A DNA stretch of 64,000 bases, taken from NCBI GenBank assembly GCA_040507225.1, contig JBEVVG010000001.1:744001-808000 (forward strand). Reading direction: 5' to 3'. Both the position numbers and the translations under genes were made by a program. This document shows, in pieces, positions 62,146-64,000 of the stretch (position 1 is the first letter of the stretch; the number at the start of each line of letters is the position of its first letter). The notes beneath the pieces were generated by a model. That model was not told the origin of the DNA and did no database searches. It was given only the letters and a program-made list of their open reading frames with translations. This DNA is from Thiodiazotropha sp040507225. GTDB taxonomy: Bacteria > Pseudomonadota > Gammaproteobacteria > Chromatiales > Chromatiaceae.

Positions 62146-64000
62146 ATGCTACCACTTGAATACGTTGCATCAGGGTTAAAGAAAAATCTCAGATTACTCA
62201 GACTGCTGTTGCTTCCGCCACTCCTGGCGGGCTCGGCAGACGTCCTCGCCCTCCTCAACTATTCGCCTGCCGGCATCGACTTCGGCGAAGTCGATGCCGG
62301 CAGCAGCAGTACCCAGCAGTCCGTCCTCCTCACCAACACTTCTGACAGCTACTTCGTCACCATCTACTCCATCACCACCCAGGGCGATTTTGTCGCCGAT
62401 TCCGCCTGCGGCACCTCCCTCGGCCCCAATCAACACTGTCAGATCATGGTCAGCTTCGCACCCCAGTCCACAGGCGCTCAGACGGGTCAACTGCTGATCT
62501 CGGCGAATGATCCGGCACTCGATCCCCCGCCGATCGTCCCGATGCAACTGGTCAATCTCAACGTGTCCTTGAGCGGTATCGGCACCGGTCTCGACGGCGC
62601 GCTTGCCACCGACGTGTCAGCAGTCGATTTCGGCAGCGTTTCGGTCAACGCCACCAGCCAGGCTGAAAGCATCACCCTGAGCAACAACGGCAGTGCGCCG
62701 GTCACACTCGGCGCCATCAGCACCGACGCACCGTTCGGGAACAGTCACGACTGCCCGGACATCCTGGCTGCGGCAGCCACCTGCACCATTCAGGTCAGCG
62801 CGAGCCCCAGTATCGCGGGTGATCAATACGGTGACCTGCTGATCACGGGAACCAGCAACAGCGGTGCTTTGGAGCAGCGTGTTGCGCTGAATGTCAACGC
62901 CACCCCTCTGGCAACCTCGGTGTCCCCCGAGTTGCTGAGTTTCCCGCAGACCGACGCCGGTTCCAGCAGCGATCCCCAGGCGGTTACCCTGAGCAACCAG
63001 AGCGATGTGGCGATCGCCATCAACAGCATCACCATCGAGGGAGACTTTGCGCAGAGCAACGATTGCGGAACGCTGCTGCCCGCGGGTGGCCAATGCGCGA
63101 TCTCGGTCAGTTTCACGCCTCAGGCTCCGGGAAATCTCACCGGTGAGTTGATCATCGCCAGCGATGCCACCACCAGCCGGGTATCGTTGTCGGGCGCTGG
63201 CGCGATCTCGGTGGACTATGTGGCGAATCTGCTGCTGCCCTATGTGGGCGATGATCCCAACGCCGTATCCACCAGCGAGATCATTGCTGCCGCCTGTCTC
63301 AGCGGTGACATCAGTCCACGCATGCAGGAGGATTGTAACGCGGTGGTCGCAGCGGCATATGAAGGTGTTTCAGGGACCGGATCGGCGCTCCTGCAGATCA
63401 CCCCGGAATCCGCCACCAAGGCCAACCGGACCGCGCGCCAGGGCGGTGAAACCCAGAGCCGCAATCTGGGCACCCGGATCAACGCCTTGCGTGCCGGAGT
63501 TCGCGGTCTCTCCTTTCAGGGTCTCGACCTGAAAATCTACGATCAGAATCTGCCGATCGGCAAGCTTGCCACCGCTTACCAGAGACAACTGCGTGGCGCC
63601 GGTGCCGGTGCCGACAACGCCTTGCTCGAAAACCGCTTTGGGATCTTTCTGACCGGTGACATCACCACCGGCAGCAAGGATAAGACCGACGTCGAGTCGG
63701 GTCTCGATTTCGATACCTACGGAATCACCCTGGGTGCCGATTACCGTTTCACCAACCAGTTCATACTCGGTGGCGCGGTGGGTTACATCGATACCAATAC
63801 CACCCTGGATGATGGAATGGGCGATCTCGATACAACCGGCTACAGTGTCAGTCTGTACGGCACCTACTATGGGAAACAGCAATACTTTTTCGATTTTTCG
63901 CTCAGCTACGGCTCAAACAATTTTGCCCAGCGGCGTGTGCTTCAATATGAGTTGGAAGGCCTGGCGAGCGTGGACCAGGAGATGAAATCGGACTACGACG
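62146..64000 (+). CDS. autotransporter-type protein with HYDIN-like repeats (partial)
   Basis: Open from ATG 62146 (AAGGAG upstream, 8 bases after the caspase gene) to the window end, over 618 codons without stop. Signal region (LRLLLLPPLLAGSADVLA), then about four choice-of-anchor/ASPM-SPD2-HYDIN-like repeats (FGEVDAGSSSTQQSVLLTN; FGSVSVNATSQAESITLSN; FPQTDAGSSSDPQAVTLSN), and from about residue 480 an autotransporter beta-barrel (RFGIFLTGDITTGSKDKTDVESG; LGADYRFTNQFILGGAVGYI). Probably surface-exposed. Barrel end lies outside the window. Confidence 0.9.
   Translation, partial: MLPLEYVASGLKKNLRLLRLLLLPPLLAGSADVLALLNYSPAGIDFGEVDAGSSSTQQSVLLTNTSDSYFVTIYSITTQGDFVADSACGTSLGPNQHCQIMVSFAPQSTGAQTGQLLISANDPALDPPPIVPMQLVNLNVSLSGIGTGLDGALATDVSAVDFGSVSVNATSQAESITLSNNGSAPVTLGAISTDAPFGNSHDCPDILAAAATCTIQVSASPSIAGDQYGDLLITGTSNSGALEQRVALNVNATPLATSVSPELLSFPQTDAGSSSDPQAVTLSNQSDVAIAINSITIEGDFAQSNDCGTLLPAGGQCAISVSFTPQAPGNLTGELIIASDATTSRVSLSGAGAISVDYVANLLLPYVGDDPNAVSTSEIIAAACLSGDISPRMQEDCNAVVAAAYEGVSGTGSALLQITPESATKANRTARQGGETQSRNLGTRINALRAGVRGLSFQGLDLKIYDQNLPIGKLATAYQRQLRGAGAGADNALLENRFGIFLTGDITTGSKDKTDVESGLDFDTYGITLGADYRFTNQFILGGAVGYIDTNTTLDDGMGDLDTTGYSVSLYGTYYGKQQYFFDFSLSYGSNNFAQRRVLQYELEGLASVDQEMKSDYD

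Overview
The window is a large chromosomal nitrogen-fixation region from a gammaproteobacterium. Gene order closely follows the Azotobacter vinelandii pattern (nifHDKT-Y-lrv, nifENX-fdxB, nifUSV-cysE-nifWZM-clpX, nifLA, nifB-fdxN-nifO-nifQ, rnfABCDGEH), but everything sits in one block with draT/draG, an A-type flavodiiron protein and many small ferredoxins. Content and style suggest a Chromatiales/Sedimenticola/Thiodiazotropha-like sulfur oxidiser or symbiont; that placement is inference from gene families only.

Layout. 1-8.6 kb: two minus-strand operons, iscA-nifU-nifS and nifV-cysE-TPR-nifW-nifZ-nifM-clpX, separated by a clear terminator. 8.6-11.4 kb: a short nifZ-like gene, a gamma-glutamylcyclotransferase, a DUF4062 protein and an unknown gene. 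11.6-17.7 kb: nifE-nifN-nifX followed by a RseC-like protein, a NifX-associated protein, a CCE_0567-type protein, FdxB, a Shethna-type ferredoxin, a second TPR-like protein and an unknown gene. 17.8-26.4 kb: nifH-nifD-nifK-nifT-fdx-nifY-small ORF-lrv-trpD2-like-unknown. 26.5-31.2 kb: draT, a DUF3144 pair, a SIR2/DUF1289-like/hemerythrin operon, and draG. 31.3-36.5 kb: nifB-fdxN-small ORF-nifO-fprA-2Fe2S-2Fe2S-nifQ. 36.9-45.8 kb: nifLA divergent from rnfABCDGEH. 46-47.4 kb: a glutathione transferase, small repeats and a cytochrome c lipoprotein. 47.6-55 kb: a Fur-boxed iron-acquisition operon (hemP, LbtU-like porin, imelysin, di-haem peroxidase, di-haem oxidoreductase, second imelysin, DUF1513). 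55-64 kb: a phosphodiesterase-like protein, a Ser/Thr kinase, DUF2058, a lipoprotein hydrolase, a caspase-like protease with Sel1 repeats, and the start of an autotransporter with HYDIN-like repeats.

Regulation is readable. Sigma-54 -24/-12 sites (TGGCAY-N5-TTGC type) with NifA upstream activator sequences (TGT-N10-ACA) precede nifV, iscA-nifUS, nifENX, nifHDK and nifB. Less perfect sigma-54 sites precede nifLA and rnf, which share two activator sites. The same paired signature lies in front of the SIR2/DUF1289-like/hemerythrin operon, which is otherwise not a recognised nif operon. This places an NAD-binding-type protein and an oxygen-binding protein in the NifA regulon between the ADP-ribosylation genes draT and draG, and is the most interesting lead in the window.

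No rRNA, tRNA, CRISPR array or intact insertion sequence was seen. Several dispersed short inverted-repeat elements occur, often directly at the 3' ends of genes.
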